Shown: positions 1 to 9,876 of the stretch, piece after piece | Numbering within the stretch: position 1 is the first letter of the stretch | How the letters are laid out: every line of letters begins with the position of its first letter | Source of the DNA: Myxococcales bacterium | GTDB lineage: Bacteria; Myxococcota_A; Polyangia; Polyangiales; Houyiibacteriaceae | Assembly (NCBI GenBank): GCA_029862185.1 | Contig: JAOTXX010000021.1 | Location: forward strand, 1-53,033 | Reading direction: 5' to 3' | DNA: 53,033 nucleotides | Notes under the pieces: model-generated | Databases searched by the model: none | The model's input: only the letters and a program-made list of their open reading frames with translations | Told to the model about the DNA's origin: nothing | Position numbers and translations under genes: made by a program

Positions 1-1
1 G

Positions 2-127
2 GGCGACAACGTGAAGATGAAGGTCAACCTCATCACACCGGCGGCGATGGAAGAAAAGCAGCGCTTCGCGATTCGCGAAGGCGGCCGCACCATCGGTGCA
101 GGCGTCATTTCAAAGATTATCGAGTAG
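2..127 (+). CDS. tuf: Elongation factor Tu, C-terminal end (partial)
   Basis: The window opens inside a reading frame that ends at the TAG at 125-127. The 41 visible residues ([16 protein letters not shown], then [19 protein letters not shown]) match the last beta-barrel domain of EF-Tu, the GTPase that delivers aminoacyl-tRNA to the ribosome. The 5' part lies outside the window. It sits 4 bases before rpsJ, the normal end of the str operon (rpsL-rpsG-fusA-tuf), so the str and S10 operons are probably co-transcribed. Confidence 0.95.
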   Translation, partial: GDNVKMKVNLITPAAMEEKQRFAIREGGRTIGAGVISKIIE

Positions 128-131
128 AACG

Positions 132-440
132 ATGGCTGCGAACAAGATCCGGATTCGACTCAAGGCTTACGATCACCGATTGCTAGACCAATCGGCGACG
201 GAAATCGTCGACACGGCGAAGCGCACCGGTGCGCGGGTCGCGGGTCCGATTCCGCTGCCCACGCGCATCAACAAGTACACCGTGCTGCGTGGGCCCCACG
301 TGGACAAGAAGTCGCGAGAGCAGTTCGAGATTCGGACCCACAAGCGACTCTTGGACATCTTGGATCCCACTCAACAGACGCTCGACGCCCTCATGAAGCT
401 GGATCTTTCAGCGGGTGTCGATGTCGAGATCAAGTCATAA
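132..440 (+). CDS. rpsJ: 30S ribosomal protein S10
   Basis: The product is 102 residues, the usual size for S10, a 30S head protein that also acts as NusE in antitermination. Its start ([19 protein letters not shown]) and the [21 protein letters not shown] stretch are typical. A longer frame begins at 96 but runs through the end of tuf, so the ATG at 132 is preferred. The next gene is rplD, 12 bases downstream; rplC, which normally follows rpsJ, is absent. Confidence 0.97.
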   Translation: MAANKIRIRLKAYDHRLLDQSATEIVDTAKRTGARVAGPIPLPTRINKYTVLRGPHVDKKSREQFEIRTHKRLLDILDPTQQTLDALMKLDLSAGVDVEIKS

Positions 441-452
441 GGCGGTAGGTCC

Positions 453-1076
453 ATGCCCAAGGTGAAGGTCTACAACTTGAGTAAGAAGGGTGTCGGAGAG
501 ATGGATCTCTCGGACAACGTTTTCGATGCGACTGTCAGCGAGAGCCTCCTCTATGATGTTCTCAAGGCCCAGCTCGCGAGCCAACGCAAAGGCGCAGCTT
601 CGTCCCAGAACAGGGCCGAGGTCAGCCTGAGCACGCGCAAGATATACAAGCAGAAAGGCACCGGCGGTGCTCGTCATGGCTCGAAGCGCGCGCCGATTTT
701 CGTCGGAGGGGGAACGGTCCATGGCCCGAAGCCTCGTGACTTCGGCTACCGGCCCCCGCGAAAAATGCGGCTCGGAGCGCTCAAGGGCGCGTTGAGCCTC
801 AAGCTTCGCGAGGGTCAGCTGCTGGTCGTCGAGGACTTCGAGCTCTCCGAGATCAAGACGAAGAAGCTCGCCGAGGTTCTCGAAAAGCTCGAGGTCAACG
901 GCGGAGCGCTCATCGTCGACGCCAAAGAGAACGAGAAGCTCCGGCTGAGCGCGCGCAACTTGCAGGGCCATTCGGTTTTGCCACCCGAGGGGGTGAACCT
1001 CTACGACCTGCTCCGTCACGAGCATCTCGTGCTCACGCAGACCGCGGTCCAGGCTCTGGAAGCAAGGTGTCAGTGA
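453..1076 (+). CDS. rplD: 50S ribosomal protein L4
   Basis: This 207-residue protein is L4, a primary 23S rRNA binder that lines the exit tunnel. The basic loop with STRKIYKQKGTGGARHGS (about residues 60-77) and GGTVHGPKPRDFGY are hallmarks. It follows rpsJ directly, where rplC would be expected. The stop overlaps the rplW ATG in a TGATG junction at 1074-1078. L4 autoregulates the S10 operon in E. coli, but the 12-base rpsJ-rplD gap has no room for a leader here. Confidence 0.97.
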   Translation: MPKVKVYNLSKKGVGEMDLSDNVFDATVSESLLYDVLKAQLASQRKGAASSQNRAEVSLSTRKIYKQKGTGGARHGSKRAPIFVGGGTVHGPKPRDFGYRPPRKMRLGALKGALSLKLREGQLLVVEDFELSEIKTKKLAEVLEKLEVNGGALIVDAKENEKLRLSARNLQGHSVLPPEGVNLYDLLRHEHLVLTQTAVQALEARCQ

Positions 1077-1366
1077 TGCACGCCGAACAAGTCATCAAGC
1101 GCCCGATTTACCTCACGGAGAAGGGCGCCAAGCTGCGCGAAGAGGACAACAAGTACACCTTCGAGGTGGACCTCGACGCGAACAAGCTCCAGATCAAAGA
1201 CGCCGTCGAGACTTTGTTCAAAGTCACCGTGCGCGACGTCCGCACGCTTGTCATGCGTGGTCACATGCGCCGCATGGGCAAGACGTACGCGAAAACCCAA
1301 AACTGGAAAAAGGCCATCGTTACGCTCCGCGAGGGTGAGACGATCGACTTCTTCGAGGGTGTCTAA
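1076..1366 (+). CDS. rplW: 50S ribosomal protein L23
   Basis: L23 lies at the tunnel exit and is a docking site for trigger factor and SRP. The product is 96 residues from the ATG at 1076. The region around [14 protein letters not shown] and the C-terminal [15 protein letters not shown] are typical. A GTG at 1067 would add three residues; the ATG overlapping the rplD stop, with AAGG about 9 bases upstream, looks better. Confidence 0.95.
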   Translation: MHAEQVIKRPIYLTEKGAKLREEDNKYTFEVDLDANKLQIKDAVETLFKVTVRDVRTLVMRGHMRRMGKTYAKTQNWKKAIVTLREGETIDFFEGV

Positions 1367-1368
1367 AG

Positions 1369-2196
1369 ATGGCAATCCGTAAGTTCAAACCCACGTCGCC
1401 GTCCCGCCGCTTCTACGAAGCGCCAGACTTCGACATGATCACGCGCGGGAAGCCCGAAAAGAAGCTTCTCGATTCCAAGAAGCAGACGGGCGGTCGCAAC
1501 AACCAAGGCCGCATCACGTCGCGATTTCGTGGGGGCGGCCACAAGCAGCGCTACCGCAAAATCGACTTCAAGCGAAACAAGATTGGCGTGCCCGGTACGG
1601 TGAAAGCCATCGAGTACGATCCGAACCGCTCGGCTCGCATCGCGCTTTTGCACTACGCCGATGGCGAAAAGGCTTACATTCTCGCGCCGGACGGCATGGA
1701 AATCGGCCAGCAGGTGCTGTCGTCACGTTACGCGGACGTCAAGCCCGGCAACGCGATGCCGCTTCGCCACATGCCGCTCGGCACGATGATTCACAACATC
1801 GAGCTCAAGATCGGCAAAGGCGCCCAGCTCGTGCGTTCCGCCGGCACCGCGGCTCAGTTGATGGCCAAGGACGGCAACTACGCTCAGATTCGCCTTCCCT
1901 CCGGTGAGGTTCGGATGGTGCACCTCAACTGCCGTGCATCGGTCGGGCAGGTCAGCAACTCGCAGCATGCCCGCCTGACTCTCGGCAAGGCTGGCCGAAG
2001 CCGTTGGCTCGGTCGCCGTCCGCACAACCGCGGCACTACGATGAACCCGGTCGACCACCCGATGGGCGGCGGCGAGGGCCGGACCGCAGGCGGGCGTCAA
2101 CCTTGCTCACCCTGGGGTCAGCTCGCCAAGGGCCTGAAGACCAGAAAGAACAAGTCGACGGACAAGTACATCGTTCGCAGGCGGAAGAAGAAGTAA
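1369..2196 (+). CDS. rplB: 50S ribosomal protein L2
   Basis: The 275-residue product is L2, which organises the peptidyl-transferase centre. Visible signatures are the N-terminal [14 protein letters not shown], a central [15 protein letters not shown] and the conserved C-terminal [13 protein letters not shown], which contains the functionally important His. The length is normal for bacterial L2. The stop codon TAA shares its last base with the rpsS ATG at 2196, so translation is probably coupled. Confidence 0.98.
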   Translation: MAIRKFKPTSPSRRFYEAPDFDMITRGKPEKKLLDSKKQTGGRNNQGRITSRFRGGGHKQRYRKIDFKRNKIGVPGTVKAIEYDPNRSARIALLHYADGEKAYILAPDGMEIGQQVLSSRYADVKPGNAMPLRHMPLGTMIHNIELKIGKGAQLVRSAGTAAQLMAKDGNYAQIRLPSGEVRMVHLNCRASVGQVSNSQHARLTLGKAGRSRWLGRRPHNRGTTMNPVDHPMGGGEGRTAGGRQPCSPWGQLAKGLKTRKNKSTDKYIVRRRKKK

Positions 2197-2498
2197 TGGC
2201 GCGTTCAGTAAAAAAGGGTCCGTTCATCGACCAACACCTGGAAGACAAGGTCGAGGCTGCGAACAAGTCGGGCGACAAGAAGATGATCCGAACTTGGTCG
2301 CGCCGCTCGACCGTGACGCCCGATTTCGTCGGGCACACCTTCGCCGTTCACAACGGCCGGAAATTCGTCACCGTCTTCGTCACCGAGAACATGGTCGGGC
2401 ACAAGCTCGGCGAGTTCGCGCCCACGCGGACGTTCGGCGGTCACGCGTCCGACAAGAAGGGTGGTCGCAAGATCAACCCGCAGACAGGGAAGAAGTGA
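2196..2498 (+). CDS. rpsS: 30S ribosomal protein S19
   Basis: S19 is a 30S head protein that pairs with S13 near the A-site tRNA. The product has 100 residues; [25 protein letters not shown] and [19 protein letters not shown] are diagnostic. The ATG at 2196 overlaps the rplB stop. A frame that begins at 2004 is open upstream but runs inside rplB out of frame, so it is not the real start. Confidence 0.97.
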   Translation: MARSVKKGPFIDQHLEDKVEAANKSGDKKMIRTWSRRSTVTPDFVGHTFAVHNGRKFVTVFVTENMVGHKLGEFAPTRTFGGHASDKKGGRKINPQTGKK

Positions 2499-2500
2499 AC

Positions 2501-2851
2501 ATGGAAGCGGTCGCAAAAGCACGGTTTCAAAGGATTTCACCTCGCAAAGCGCGGGTCGTGCTCAACATGGTGCGCGGTAAGAGCGTTGCCGACGCCCTTA
2601 ACGAGCTCCGCTTCACGACGAAGTCGGCGGCTCCCATCGTGGCCAAGGCCATCAGCAGCGCGATCGCCAACGCCAAGCAGAAAAACGAAGAGCTCAATCT
2701 TGACGACCTGTTCGTCAAGACGGCATTTGCCGACATGGCGCCCAACCAGCACATGCGGCGTTGGCGTCCTCGGGCGCAGGGGCGCGCGACGCGCATCCTC
2801 AAGGGAATGAGTCACATCACCGTCGTCGTGAGCGATGGGGAAGAGAGCTGA
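2501..2851 (+). CDS. rplV: 50S ribosomal protein L22
   Basis: The 116-residue product is L22, whose long beta-hairpin lines the exit tunnel and is a common site of macrolide resistance. [19 protein letters not shown] at the N terminus and the loop [21 protein letters not shown] are typical. The ATG at 2501 is two bases after the rpsS stop. The open frame extends upstream to 2294, but that part overlaps rpsS and is not L22-like. Confidence 0.96.
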   Translation: MEAVAKARFQRISPRKARVVLNMVRGKSVADALNELRFTTKSAAPIVAKAISSAIANAKQKNEELNLDDLFVKTAFADMAPNQHMRRWRPRAQGRATRILKGMSHITVVVSDGEES

Positions 2852-2854
2852 AGC

Positions 2855-3517
2855 GTGGGTCAGAAAGTACATCCTTATGGGTTCCGTCTCGGCGTCGTAA
2901 AGACGTGGAAGTCCAAGTGGTACGAGGACAAGAACTACGCCAAGTGGCTTCATGAAGACCTGAAGCTCAAGCGCGTCATCCGAAAGAAGTTCGCTCATGC
3001 TGGCATCGCCGACATCGAGATGGAGCGCGCTGCGAACAAGGCCAAGGTGGTCATCTACACCTCACGCCCGGGCATCATCATCGGCAAACGCGGCGCGGGC
3101 GTCGAGCAGCTCAAGGCCGATCTTCAGAAGCTCACGCAGAACGAGCTTTTCCTCGACATCCAAGAGGTTCGCAAGGCCGAGACGAACGCACAGCTCGTCG
3201 CGGAGAACATCGCAACGCAGCTCGAGCGTCGTGTCGCTTTTCGCCGCGCCATGAAAAAGGCCGTGCAAACTGCGATGAAATTCGGCGTGAAGGGAATCCG
3301 CGTCACGGCCGGTGGTCGCCTCGGCGGTGCGGAAATTGCGCGTACCGAGTGGTATCGCGAGGGCCGCGTGCCACTTCATACGCTTCGGGCCGACATCGAC
3401 TACGGCGAGGTCACGGCGCACACGAAGGCCGGCACCGTCGGCATCAAATGCTGGATTTTCAAAGGCGAGCAGCTTCCGCATCGCCCAGGTGCAGGGGCCG
3501 CGGGAGCCCGGGTCTAA
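2855..3517 (+). CDS. rpsC: 30S ribosomal protein S3
   Basis: S3 is 220 residues and forms part of the mRNA entry tunnel. It starts with GTG at 2855 ([20 protein letters not shown]). The KH-domain signature [15 protein letters not shown] lies at about residues 70-84, and the C-terminal domain contains [20 protein letters not shown]. The 3-base gap after rplV and the GTG start are ordinary for coupled ribosomal genes. Confidence 0.97.
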   Translation: MGQKVHPYGFRLGVVKTWKSKWYEDKNYAKWLHEDLKLKRVIRKKFAHAGIADIEMERAANKAKVVIYTSRPGIIIGKRGAGVEQLKADLQKLTQNELFLDIQEVRKAETNAQLVAENIATQLERRVAFRRAMKKAVQTAMKFGVKGIRVTAGGRLGGAEIARTEWYREGRVPLHTLRADIDYGEVTAHTKAGTVGIKCWIFKGEQLPHRPGAGAAGARV

Positions 3518-3526
3518 GGACGAGCC

Positions 3527-3943
3527 ATGCTTCAACCAAAGAAAACCAAGTTCCGAAAACAGATGAAGGGCCGCATGCGCGGTAAGGCCTACCGAGGCGG
3601 CAAGATCTCGTTTGGCGATTTCGGACTGCAGGCGCTCGAGCCCGGCCGAATCAGCCAGCGCCAGATCGAAGCGGCTCGTATGACGATTCAGCGTAAGGTG
3701 AAGCGTCAAGGCCAGCTCTTCATCCGAATCTTCCCGGACAAGCCGATCACCAAAAAGCCGCTCGAAACTCGTATGGGTAAGGGCAAGGGCAGCGTCGAAG
3801 GCTGGGTGGCAGTCATCAGGCCCGGTCGCATGCTCTACGAAATCCAGGGCGTGCCCGAGGACCTCGCTCGCGAGGCGTTCGCACTCGCCGCCCATAAGCT
3901 CCCGCTCAAGACGACGTTCCGGTCGAGGGAGACCGAGCTATGA
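3527..3943 (+). CDS. rplP: 50S ribosomal protein L16
   Basis: L16 is 138 residues here, the usual size. It contacts the A-site tRNA elbow and links the 5S rRNA region with the peptidyl-transferase centre. The N-terminal [19 protein letters not shown] and the segment [18 protein letters not shown] are diagnostic. Its stop overlaps the rpmC ATG by 4 bases (ATGA at 3940). Confidence 0.97.
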   Translation: MLQPKKTKFRKQMKGRMRGKAYRGGKISFGDFGLQALEPGRISQRQIEAARMTIQRKVKRQGQLFIRIFPDKPITKKPLETRMGKGKGSVEGWVAVIRPGRMLYEIQGVPEDLAREAFALAAHKLPLKTTFRSRETEL

Positions 3944-4146
3944 AGCCAGAAGACATTCGTACGAACACGGTCGAAGAGCTTTCGGTCATCGAAGGCGACT
4001 TGCGACGCCAGCTTTGGAAGGCGCGCTTCGACAATCACACCAATCAGCTCGACGATACGAGCTCGATTCAGAAGCTTCGCCGGGATCTCGCCCGAGTGAA
4101 AACCATTCTCACCGAGCGCCGCGCCGAAGCGGCGAGCAAGGAGTGA
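3940..4146 (+). CDS. rpmC: 50S ribosomal protein L29
   Basis: The 68-residue all-helical product is L29, a neighbour of L23 at the tunnel exit. The conserved elements are the N-terminal [14 protein letters not shown], the central [11 protein letters not shown] and the helix [15 protein letters not shown]. It overlaps the end of rplP by 4 bases and precedes rpsQ by 6 bases, the standard order. Confidence 0.95.
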   Translation: MKPEDIRTNTVEELSVIEGDLRRQLWKARFDNHTNQLDDTSSIQKLRRDLARVKTILTERRAEAASKE

Positions 4147-4152
4147 TCGGCC

Positions 4153-4470
4153 ATGACTGCTGCTGAGCCAGGACAACCGACACCAAAAGCCACCAAGGAG
4201 CGTGGTCGCCGTCGTCGCTTGGTCGGACGCGTCGTGAACGAGACGCAGACCGAGGGCCGGGTCCAACAGACCGTCGTGGTGGAGGTCATTCGCCGCGCCC
4301 GCGACCCTTTCTATGGAAAATACGTCAAGCGTAAGAAGAAGTTTCACGCGCACGACGAGGCCAACGAGTACCGCAAGAATGACGTCGTGGAGATTCGCGC
4401 CTGCCGCCCGCGCAGCAAGACGAAGCGCTGGGAGGTCGTACGCCTCATCGAGAGGCCGCCGGAGGTATAA
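4153..4470 (+). CDS. rpsQ: 30S ribosomal protein S17
   Basis: S17 is an early-assembling 16S rRNA binder with an OB fold. The core from about residue 20 ([12 protein letters not shown]) through [16 protein letters not shown] and [11 protein letters not shown] is clear. At 105 residues it is some 20 longer than the E. coli protein. The excess is a polar N-terminal tail rich in Ala, Pro, Lys and Glu. No internal ATG in the tail suggests a shorter start. Confidence 0.96.
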   Translation: MTAAEPGQPTPKATKERGRRRRLVGRVVNETQTEGRVQQTVVVEVIRRARDPFYGKYVKRKKKFHAHDEANEYRKNDVVEIRACRPRSKTKRWEVVRLIERPPEV

Positions 4471-4472
4471 CG

Positions 4473-4841
4473 ATGATCCAGACAGAAACACAGCTGGATG
4501 TGGCCGACAACAGTGGCGCGAAGCGAGTTTCCTGCATCAAGGTGCTCGGCGGTTCGCGTCGTCGTTATGCCGGCCTCGGCGACGTCATCGTCGTCTCGGT
4601 GAAGGAAGCCCTTCCGACCGCACGCGTGAAGAAGGGCGAAGTTGCCCGCGCGGTCGTGGTGCGCACCAAGCGTGAGTACCAGCGTCCGGATGGCACCTAC
4701 ATCAAGTTCGACACGAACAGCGCCGTGCTCATCACCAAGGACAACGAGCCGATCGGAACCCGCATTTTCGGACCCGTGGCTCGCGAGCTTCGCGCGAAAC
4801 GCTTCATGAAGATCGTTTCTCTCGCGCCGGAGGTGGTGTGA
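4473..4841 (+). CDS. rplN: 50S ribosomal protein L14
   Basis: L14 sits at the subunit interface (bridge B5/B8). The product is 122 residues, the standard length, beginning [19 protein letters not shown]. It contains [19 protein letters not shown] and ends with [20 protein letters not shown]. The stop overlaps the rplX start in a TGATG junction. It marks the passage from S10-type to spc-type gene order without a gap. Confidence 0.97.
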   Translation: MIQTETQLDVADNSGAKRVSCIKVLGGSRRRYAGLGDVIVVSVKEALPTARVKKGEVARAVVVRTKREYQRPDGTYIKFDTNSAVLITKDNEPIGTRIFGPVARELRAKRFMKIVSLAPEVV

Positions 4842-5158
4842 TGACTGCGCGCATCAAAAAGGGTGACCTGGTCCAAGTCATCGCAGGCAAAGACCGCGGT
4901 GAAAAGGGACGCGTACTCCAGGTGGTCCGAGCGGACCTGATCCTCGTCGAGGGGGTCAATCGCGTGAAGCGGCACCAGAGCCCGCGCCGCTTCAAAGAAG
5001 CGGGCATCGTCGAAAAAGAGATGCCGATTCATGCGTCCAACGTGATGTTGGTGGACCCGAAGACCGAAGAGCGCACCCGAGTCCGCATCGAATCCGACAA
5101 GAAGGACCCTAACAAACGCGTTCGCGTGGCCGTGAAGAGCGGCTCGGTCCTGGATTGA
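4841..5158 (+). CDS. rplX: 50S ribosomal protein L24
   Basis: L24 is an assembly-initiator protein. The 105-residue product begins [20 protein letters not shown], the KOW-type motif of this family, and includes [17 protein letters not shown] three bases earlier (4838) would add one Met; the ATG at 4841 overlapping the rplN stop is preferred. Confidence 0.96.
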   Translation: MTARIKKGDLVQVIAGKDRGEKGRVLQVVRADLILVEGVNRVKRHQSPRRFKEAGIVEKEMPIHASNVMLVDPKTEERTRVRIESDKKDPNKRVRVAVKSGSVLD

Positions 5159-5165
5159 GATCGTC

Positions 5166-5717
5166 ATGAGTGAATACGAACCCCGACTCCGCAAAAGATA
5201 CAAAGAAGAGATCATCCCTCAGCTGATGAAGGACTTCAGCTTCCGGAACATCATGCAGGTTCCAAAGCTGGAGCGAGTCATCATCAACATGGGCCTCGGC
5301 GAAGCCGTGCAGAACGCCAAGCTGATCGAATCGGCCGTCGAGGAGCTCACGGCAATTACCGGCCGCAAGCCCATCGTCACGCGCGCCAAAAAATCCATCG
5401 CCAGCTTCAAGCTTCGCGAGGGGATGCCGATTGGCGTGATGGTGACGCTTCGCGGCGAGCAGATGTACGACTTCGTCGATCGACTCGTTTCGATCGCTTT
5501 GCCGCGTACGCGTGACTTCAAGGGCATCAGCCCGAAGGCATTCGACGGACGTGGCAACTACACGCTCGGGATTCGCGAGCAGATCGTCTTCCCAGAGATC
5601 AACTATGACAAAATCGATCGTATCAAAGGCATGAATGTGACCTTTGTTACCACGGCAGAAACTGACGAACAGGGACGTGCCTTGCTGAAGTCGCTCGGCA
5701 TGCCGTTCAGGAACTAG
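5166..5717 (+). CDS. rplE: 50S ribosomal protein L5
   Basis: L5 binds 5S rRNA and contacts the 30S head through bridge B1b. The product is 183 residues with the typical [36 protein letters not shown], and [14 protein letters not shown] segments. Its size, position after rplX and spacing before rpsN are standard. Confidence 0.98.
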   Translation: MSEYEPRLRKRYKEEIIPQLMKDFSFRNIMQVPKLERVIINMGLGEAVQNAKLIESAVEELTAITGRKPIVTRAKKSIASFKLREGMPIGVMVTLRGEQMYDFVDRLVSIALPRTRDFKGISPKAFDGRGNYTLGIREQIVFPEINYDKIDRIKGMNVTFVTTAETDEQGRALLKSLGMPFRN

Positions 5718-5726
5718 AGGACGCAG

Positions 5727-5912
5727 ATGGCTAGTAAGCGCGCATTTGCCAAAATGGAAAAGACACCGAAATTCTCGGTGCGACAACGGAATCGCTGCAA
5801 GGTCTGCGGACGCCCACGGGGTTACTACCGCAAGTTCGAGATGTGCCGCATCTGTCTCCGTAAATACGGGCTTGCGGGTGATATCCCGGGCCTCACGAAA
5901 TCGAGCTGGTAA
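5727..5912 (+). CDS. rpsN: 30S ribosomal protein S14, zinc-binding (type Z)
   Basis: The 61-residue product is the short C+ form of S14, with two CxxC pairs (Cys24/27 and Cys40/43; [17 protein letters not shown] and CRICLRK) that bind one zinc. S14 sits in the 30S head. Gram-negative bacteria often carry the longer zinc-free S14, so the type Z form is a useful lineage marker. Its stop overlaps a perfect Shine-Dalgarno for rpsH. Confidence 0.97.
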   Translation: MASKRAFAKMEKTPKFSVRQRNRCKVCGRPRGYYRKFEMCRICLRKYGLAGDIPGLTKSSW

Positions 5913-5919
5913 GGAGGTG
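5911..5919 (+). promoter_or_regulatory. Strong ribosome binding site for rpsH
   Basis: AAGGAGGTG, a near-perfect anti-16S match, overlaps the rpsN TAA at 5910-5912. The AGGAGG core is 7 bases before the ATG at 5925 and 10 before an alternative in-frame ATG at 5928. It supports 5925 as the start of rpsH. Confidence 0.8.
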
Positions 5920-5924
5920 CAGTC

Positions 5925-6317
5925 ATGATGACCGATCCGATCGCTGACATGCTGACGCGCATCCGCAACGCCGCACAGGCTCAGCACGAACATACGATTC
6001 TACCCTCGTCGAAGCTCAAGGCGCAGCTCGCCGAGATTCTCAAGCAAGAGGGCTACATCGACGATTACCGTGTGGAAGACGGGGTTCAGAAGAGCCTCAC
6101 GATTTTCCTCAAGTACGGTCGCGACCGTCAGAGCGCGTTCGTGGGCATGCGTCGGGCGAGCCGCCCGGGGCGAAGGTTCTACGTGGGTCACCATGACATT
6201 CCACGTGTCCAAAACGGCATGGGCGTCGCGATTCTCTCGACGTCCGTTGGCATCATGACCGGCCGTGACGCTCGCGATAAGCGGGTGGGCGGCGAGGTGC
6301 TGTGCGAGGTTTGGTGA
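5925..6317 (+). CDS. rpsH: 30S ribosomal protein S8
   Basis: S8 binds the central domain of 16S rRNA and, in E. coli, represses the spc operon. The product is 130 residues, opening [16 protein letters not shown] and closing with [20 protein letters not shown], both typical. The stop overlaps the rplF ATG (TGATG at 6315-6319). Confidence 0.97.
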   Translation: MMTDPIADMLTRIRNAAQAQHEHTILPSSKLKAQLAEILKQEGYIDDYRVEDGVQKSLTIFLKYGRDRQSAFVGMRRASRPGRRFYVGHHDIPRVQNGMGVAILSTSVGIMTGRDARDKRVGGEVLCEVW

Positions 6318-6910
6318 TGACCGACACACACACAGGGAAGCAATCCCGAAACGGCAAGAAGCCGGTCGAAGTCGTCAAGGGCGTGCAGATCTCGATCAGC
6401 GGACGGGACATCAAGGCCAAGGGCCCGAAGGGAGAGCTCAGCCAGACCCTTCGTCCGGAGGTCGTCGTCACTCAGGACGAGGGCGTGCTCACGGTCCGGC
6501 CTGCACCTGGCACCGGCAAGACGGGGCTTCAGTACCAAGGCCTGACCCGCGCGATTCTCCGCAACATGGTGGAGGGCGTCGCCAACGGTTACAAGCGCTC
6601 GCTCGATTTCCGCGGCGTTGGCTACCGAGCGGAATTCAAGAACGATCAGCTCAAGATGACGGTTGGGCTCTCCCACCAGCCCATCATCGACATCCCCAAG
6701 GCGGTCGCCGTCAAGGTCGAGACGATCGACGAGGCCGGCACCAAATTCCCACGCGTTCATCTCGAGTCGCCCGACAAGCAGCTGGTGGGCCGGATCGCAG
6801 CGCGGATTCGTCAAATGCGACCTCCGGAGCCCTACAATGGCAAAGGTGTTCGCTACACCGGCGAGCGCATTCGAGAGAAGGCGGGCAAGGCCGGAAAGGC
6901 TGGAGGCTGA
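6317..6910 (+). CDS. rplF: 50S ribosomal protein L6
   Basis: L6 lies near the factor-binding site. The product is 197 residues; [11 protein letters not shown], the repeated L6 fold, and the C-terminal [20 protein letters not shown] are diagnostic. The open frame begins at 6302, but the ATG at 6317 overlapping the rpsH stop is the natural start. About 15 polar residues precede the usual first conserved block. Confidence 0.96.
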   Translation: MTDTHTGKQSRNGKKPVEVVKGVQISISGRDIKAKGPKGELSQTLRPEVVVTQDEGVLTVRPAPGTGKTGLQYQGLTRAILRNMVEGVANGYKRSLDFRGVGYRAEFKNDQLKMTVGLSHQPIIDIPKAVAVKVETIDEAGTKFPRVHLESPDKQLVGRIAARIRQMRPPEPYNGKGVRYTGERIREKAGKAGKAGG

Positions 6911-6912
6911 TC

Positions 6913-7257
6913 ATGCAGCAGAAACTCACAGGGCGCGCTCGTCGCAAGTTGAGGATTCGCAAGAAGGTGCAGGGCACGACTGCGCGACCTCGGCTCGCGG
7001 TGTTCCGCAGCGCCAAACACATTTACGCGCAGGTCATCGACGACACGCAGGGCACCACGATTGCCCATGCGTCCAGCGTCGCGAAGTCTGGCGATGGAAA
7101 CAAAGTCGACGTCGCGAAGTCGGTCGGCAGCGCGGTGGCCAAGGCATGCATCGACAAAGGTGTCGAGCAGGTCGTCTTCGACCGCGGCGGTTATCAATAT
7201 CACGGACGCGTTCGCGCATTGGCCGAATCGGCGCGCGAAGCCGGTCTGAAGTTCTGA
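6913..7257 (+). CDS. rplR: 50S ribosomal protein L18
   Basis: L18 binds 5S rRNA together with L5 and L25. The product is 114 residues, starting [19 protein letters not shown] and containing [20 protein letters not shown] and the C-terminal [18 protein letters not shown], all diagnostic. It starts three bases after the rplF stop. A longer open frame from 6265 includes unrelated sequence overlapping rplF out of frame. Confidence 0.97.
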   Translation: MQQKLTGRARRKLRIRKKVQGTTARPRLAVFRSAKHIYAQVIDDTQGTTIAHASSVAKSGDGNKVDVAKSVGSAVAKACIDKGVEQVVFDRGGYQYHGRVRALAESAREAGLKF

Positions 7258-7264
7258 GGACGAG

Positions 7265-7852
7265 ATGGCATACAAAGACCAAATCATCGATCCAAACACA
7301 CTCGACGATCTCACCGAGCGGGTGATCTTCATCAACCGCGTGGCCAAGGTCGTCAAAGGCGGCCGGCGTTTCAGCTTCAGCGCACTGGTCGTCGTGGGTG
7401 ACAGCAATGGCCATGTGGGCGTCGGCATGGGCAAGGCTAAAGAGGTCCCCGAATCGATTCGCAAGGGTACCGAGGCTGCCAAGAAGAACCTGTTCACGGT
7501 TCCTCTGACCGGTCGAACGATTCCCCACAAGATCGTTGGGCACTCGGGCGCTGGTCGCATCGTCTTGCGCCCAGCGTCTGAAGGGACTGGAGTCATCGCC
7601 GGCGGTGCAATGCGCCCGGTACTCGAAGCAGCGGGCGTCAAAGACGTCTTGGCGAAGATCCTCGGCACGACGAATCCCTACAACGTGGTCAACGCCACCG
7701 TAGCCGCGCTCAAAGAGCTCGAGTCGCCGGCCGAGGTGGCCAGCCGGCGCGGTCGTCGCAAGGGCGACATTCAACAGCACGAGCATGGGCCCAAGGCGGA
7801 ACGTCCCGCCGCCGAGCCTGACGAAGCGCCTGCGGAGGCAAGCGCATCGTAA
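7265..7852 (+). CDS. rpsE: 30S ribosomal protein S5
   Basis: S5 contributes to decoding fidelity and the mRNA entry site. The 195-residue product has the double-stranded-RNA-binding-like N domain ([20 protein letters not shown]) and the second domain ([19 protein letters not shown]). It is some 25 residues longer than E. coli S5 because of a polar C-terminal tail rich in Arg, then Glu, Ala and Pro (from about residue 160). Confidence 0.97.
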   Translation: MAYKDQIIDPNTLDDLTERVIFINRVAKVVKGGRRFSFSALVVVGDSNGHVGVGMGKAKEVPESIRKGTEAAKKNLFTVPLTGRTIPHKIVGHSGAGRIVLRPASEGTGVIAGGAMRPVLEAAGVKDVLAKILGTTNPYNVVNATVAALKELESPAEVASRRGRRKGDIQQHEHGPKAERPAAEPDEAPAEASAS

Positions 7853-7863
7853 GAGAGGCAGTC

Positions 7864-8055
7864 ATGAGCGCGAAGAAACTCAAAGTGACCCAGGTCAAAA
7901 GCGAAATCGGGCGGATGGACAAGCAGCGGCGAGTCCTCCGGGGGCTCGGCCTGCATGGAATGAACACGAAGGTCGTGGTCGAGAACACCCCTTCGTTCCG
8001 CGGGATGGTCAAAAAGGTGCTCCACCTCGTCGAAGTTGAGGAAGTCAATGAGTGA
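7864..8055 (+). CDS. rpmD: 50S ribosomal protein L30
   Basis: L30 is 63 residues, with the typical start KLKVTQVKSEIGRMDKQRRVL, the LGLHGMNTKVVVENTPSFRGM loop and the final hydrophobic strand VKKVLHLVEVEE. Its last codons overlap the rplO start by 8 bases, so the two are translationally coupled. Confidence 0.95.
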   Translation: MSAKKLKVTQVKSEIGRMDKQRRVLRGLGLHGMNTKVVVENTPSFRGMVKKVLHLVEVEEVNE

Positions 8056-8530
8056 GCAGAGCAAGACGCCAATCCTTTCCCGGCTTCGCCCCGCTGTGGG
8101 TGCTGTCCGGGGAAAGCGACGCAAGGGACGCGGCCCAGGCTCCGGCCTCGGGAAGACAGCTGGCCACGGCCAGAAGGGTCAAAAGGCGAGGCATCCCGGT
8201 AACTTCAGCAAGCTCGGCTTTGAAGGCGGGCAGATGCCGCTCTACCGACGCATTCCGAAGCGTGGCTTCGTCAATCCGTTCACCAAGACGGTGGGGACGG
8301 TCAACGTGAAGGACTTGGCGCGTTTCGATGCAGGGGCCACCGTCGACGAGGCGGCTCTGCGAGAAGCTGGCCTCATCAAGCGCAAAGTGGACATCATCAA
8401 GGTTCTCGGCGATGGCGAGCTAGAAAAGGCTCTCACCGTCAAGGTCCACGCAGCTAGCGCGACTGCCACGCAAAAGATCGAGAAAGCGGGCGGCACGGTC
8501 GAGCTAGTCGTCGCCGCGCCTGCCTCTTAA
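8048..8530 (+). CDS. rplO: 50S ribosomal protein L15
   Basis: L15 is a late assembly protein of the 50S subunit. The product has 160 residues from the ATG at 8048, with the Gly/Lys-rich N-terminal extension KRRKGRGPGSGLGKTAGHGQ and FEGGQMPLYRRIPKRGF, both diagnostic. An in-frame GTG/ATG-like opening at 8036 would add four residues within rpmD; 8048 is preferred. Confidence 0.96.
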   Translation: MSEQSKTPILSRLRPAVGAVRGKRRKGRGPGSGLGKTAGHGQKGQKARHPGNFSKLGFEGGQMPLYRRIPKRGFVNPFTKTVGTVNVKDLARFDAGATVDEAALREAGLIKRKVDIIKVLGDGELEKALTVKVHAASATATQKIEKAGGTVELVVAAPAS

Positions 8531-8550
8531 CCGAAAGCACGTAGCAAGCC

Positions 8551-9876
8551 ATGAGCACCGTCGCGAACATCTTTCGAATCCCCGAGCTCCGCCGCCGCAT
8601 TCTCTTTACGCTGGGAATGCTCGCCGTCTATCGCATCGGGATTTTCGTCACGACACCCGGTGTAGACCGGTCGGCCATGCGAAAGTACGTGGCCGGGCAG
8701 TCGGGCGGCTTCTTGAGCATGTTCAACCTGTTCTCGGGTGGTGCCCTCGAGCAGGCTTCGATTTTCGCGCTCAACATCATGCCCTATGTTTCGGCGAGCA
8801 TCATCTTGTCGCTGATGACGGTCGTGGTGCCCTCGCTCATGGAGCTTCGCAAGGAAGGCGAAGCGGGCCAGCGCAAGATCAACCAATACACGCGCTACGG
8901 TACGGTTGGGCTCAGTATTTTTCAGAGCATGGGCCTCGCGATGCTTTGGGAGGGCTGGAACGAAAGCTCGACGGCGGGTGACATCGTCGCCGACCCGGGC
9001 TGGAGCTTTCGCTTGATGACGGTGCTCGCGCTCACGACCGGCACATCGTTCCTGATGTGGCTCGGCGAGCAGATCACCGAGCGCGGCCTCGGTAACGGCA
9101 TTTCACTCATCATTTTCGCCGGCATTGTCGCGAATCTGCCCGACGCCCTGTTCATGACCCTCGAGCAATTCAAGCTCGGGGAGCTGCAACCCATCGACCT
9201 GATGTTGCTCATCGTGATCGCACTCGGCACGACTGCGTTCATCGTCTTCTTCGAGCGGGCTCAAAGGCGTCTTCCGATCACCTACGCAAAACGTATGATC
9301 GGCCGAAAGATGTATGGCGGGCAGCAGTCTCATCTTCCGCTCCGCGTGAACATGGCCGGTGTCATTCCGCCGATCTTCACGTCGTCCTTGTTGATGTTCC
9401 CCGTCACCTTGGCGGGCACCAACATCCCGTTTGTTTCGGATGCGATGCGCTGGATCAGCAACAACCTGGTTCCAGGCGGCTGGGTGTACATCGTTGTCTT
9501 CGCGACCATGACGATGTTCTTCTGCTTCTTCTACACGGCAATCACCTTCCAGCCGGTCGACGTCGCGGAGAACCTCAAGAAGCAAAGCGCGTTCATTCCC
9601 GGTGTGCGTCCGGGCAAGGCCACAGCCGAATACATCGATGCGGTGCTCACTCGGATCACCGTGGGTGGCGCATTGTACGTGGCAGCGGTCGTCACGATTC
9701 CCACACTGCTTCAGTCGCGATGGAACGTTCCGTTCTACCTCGGTGGCACCTCGCTGATGATCGTCGTCGGCGTCGCCCTCGACTTCGCGCAGCAAGTCGA
9801 AAGCCATCTCATCACCCGGCACTACGAAGGCCTTACCGGGAGCAAAGGCTCCCGCATTCGAGCGAGGAACGCCTAA
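8551..9876 (+). CDS. secY: Protein translocase subunit SecY
   Basis: SecY is the channel of the Sec translocon. The 441-residue product has about ten hydrophobic helices, an N-terminal [23 protein letters not shown], the plug region [18 protein letters not shown], and the cytosolic loop [14 protein letters not shown]. The C-terminal tail SRIRARNA is basic. Length and position after rplO are standard. The stop shares one base with the adk ATG (TAATG). Confidence 0.98.
   Translation: MSTVANIFRIPELRRRILFTLGMLAVYRIGIFVTTPGVDRSAMRKYVAGQSGGFLSMFNLFSGGALEQASIFALNIMPYVSASIILSLMTVVVPSLMELRKEGEAGQRKINQYTRYGTVGLSIFQSMGLAMLWEGWNESSTAGDIVADPGWSFRLMTVLALTTGTSFLMWLGEQITERGLGNGISLIIFAGIVANLPDALFMTLEQFKLGELQPIDLMLLIVIALGTTAFIVFFERAQRRLPITYAKRMIGRKMYGGQQSHLPLRVNMAGVIPPIFTSSLLMFPVTLAGTNIPFVSDAMRWISNNLVPGGWVYIVVFATMTMFFCFFYTAITFQPVDVAENLKKQSAFIPGVRPGKATAEYIDAVLTRITVGGALYVAAVVTIPTLLQSRWNVPFYLGGTSLMIVVGVALDFAQQVESHLITRHYEGLTGSKGSRIRARNA

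Noticed and set aside
3062-3895. 277-codon open frame on the reverse strand over rpsC and rplP
   Set aside because: It runs antisense to two well-supported ribosomal genes, has no recognisable domain and reflects the GC-rich codon bias of the forward genes.
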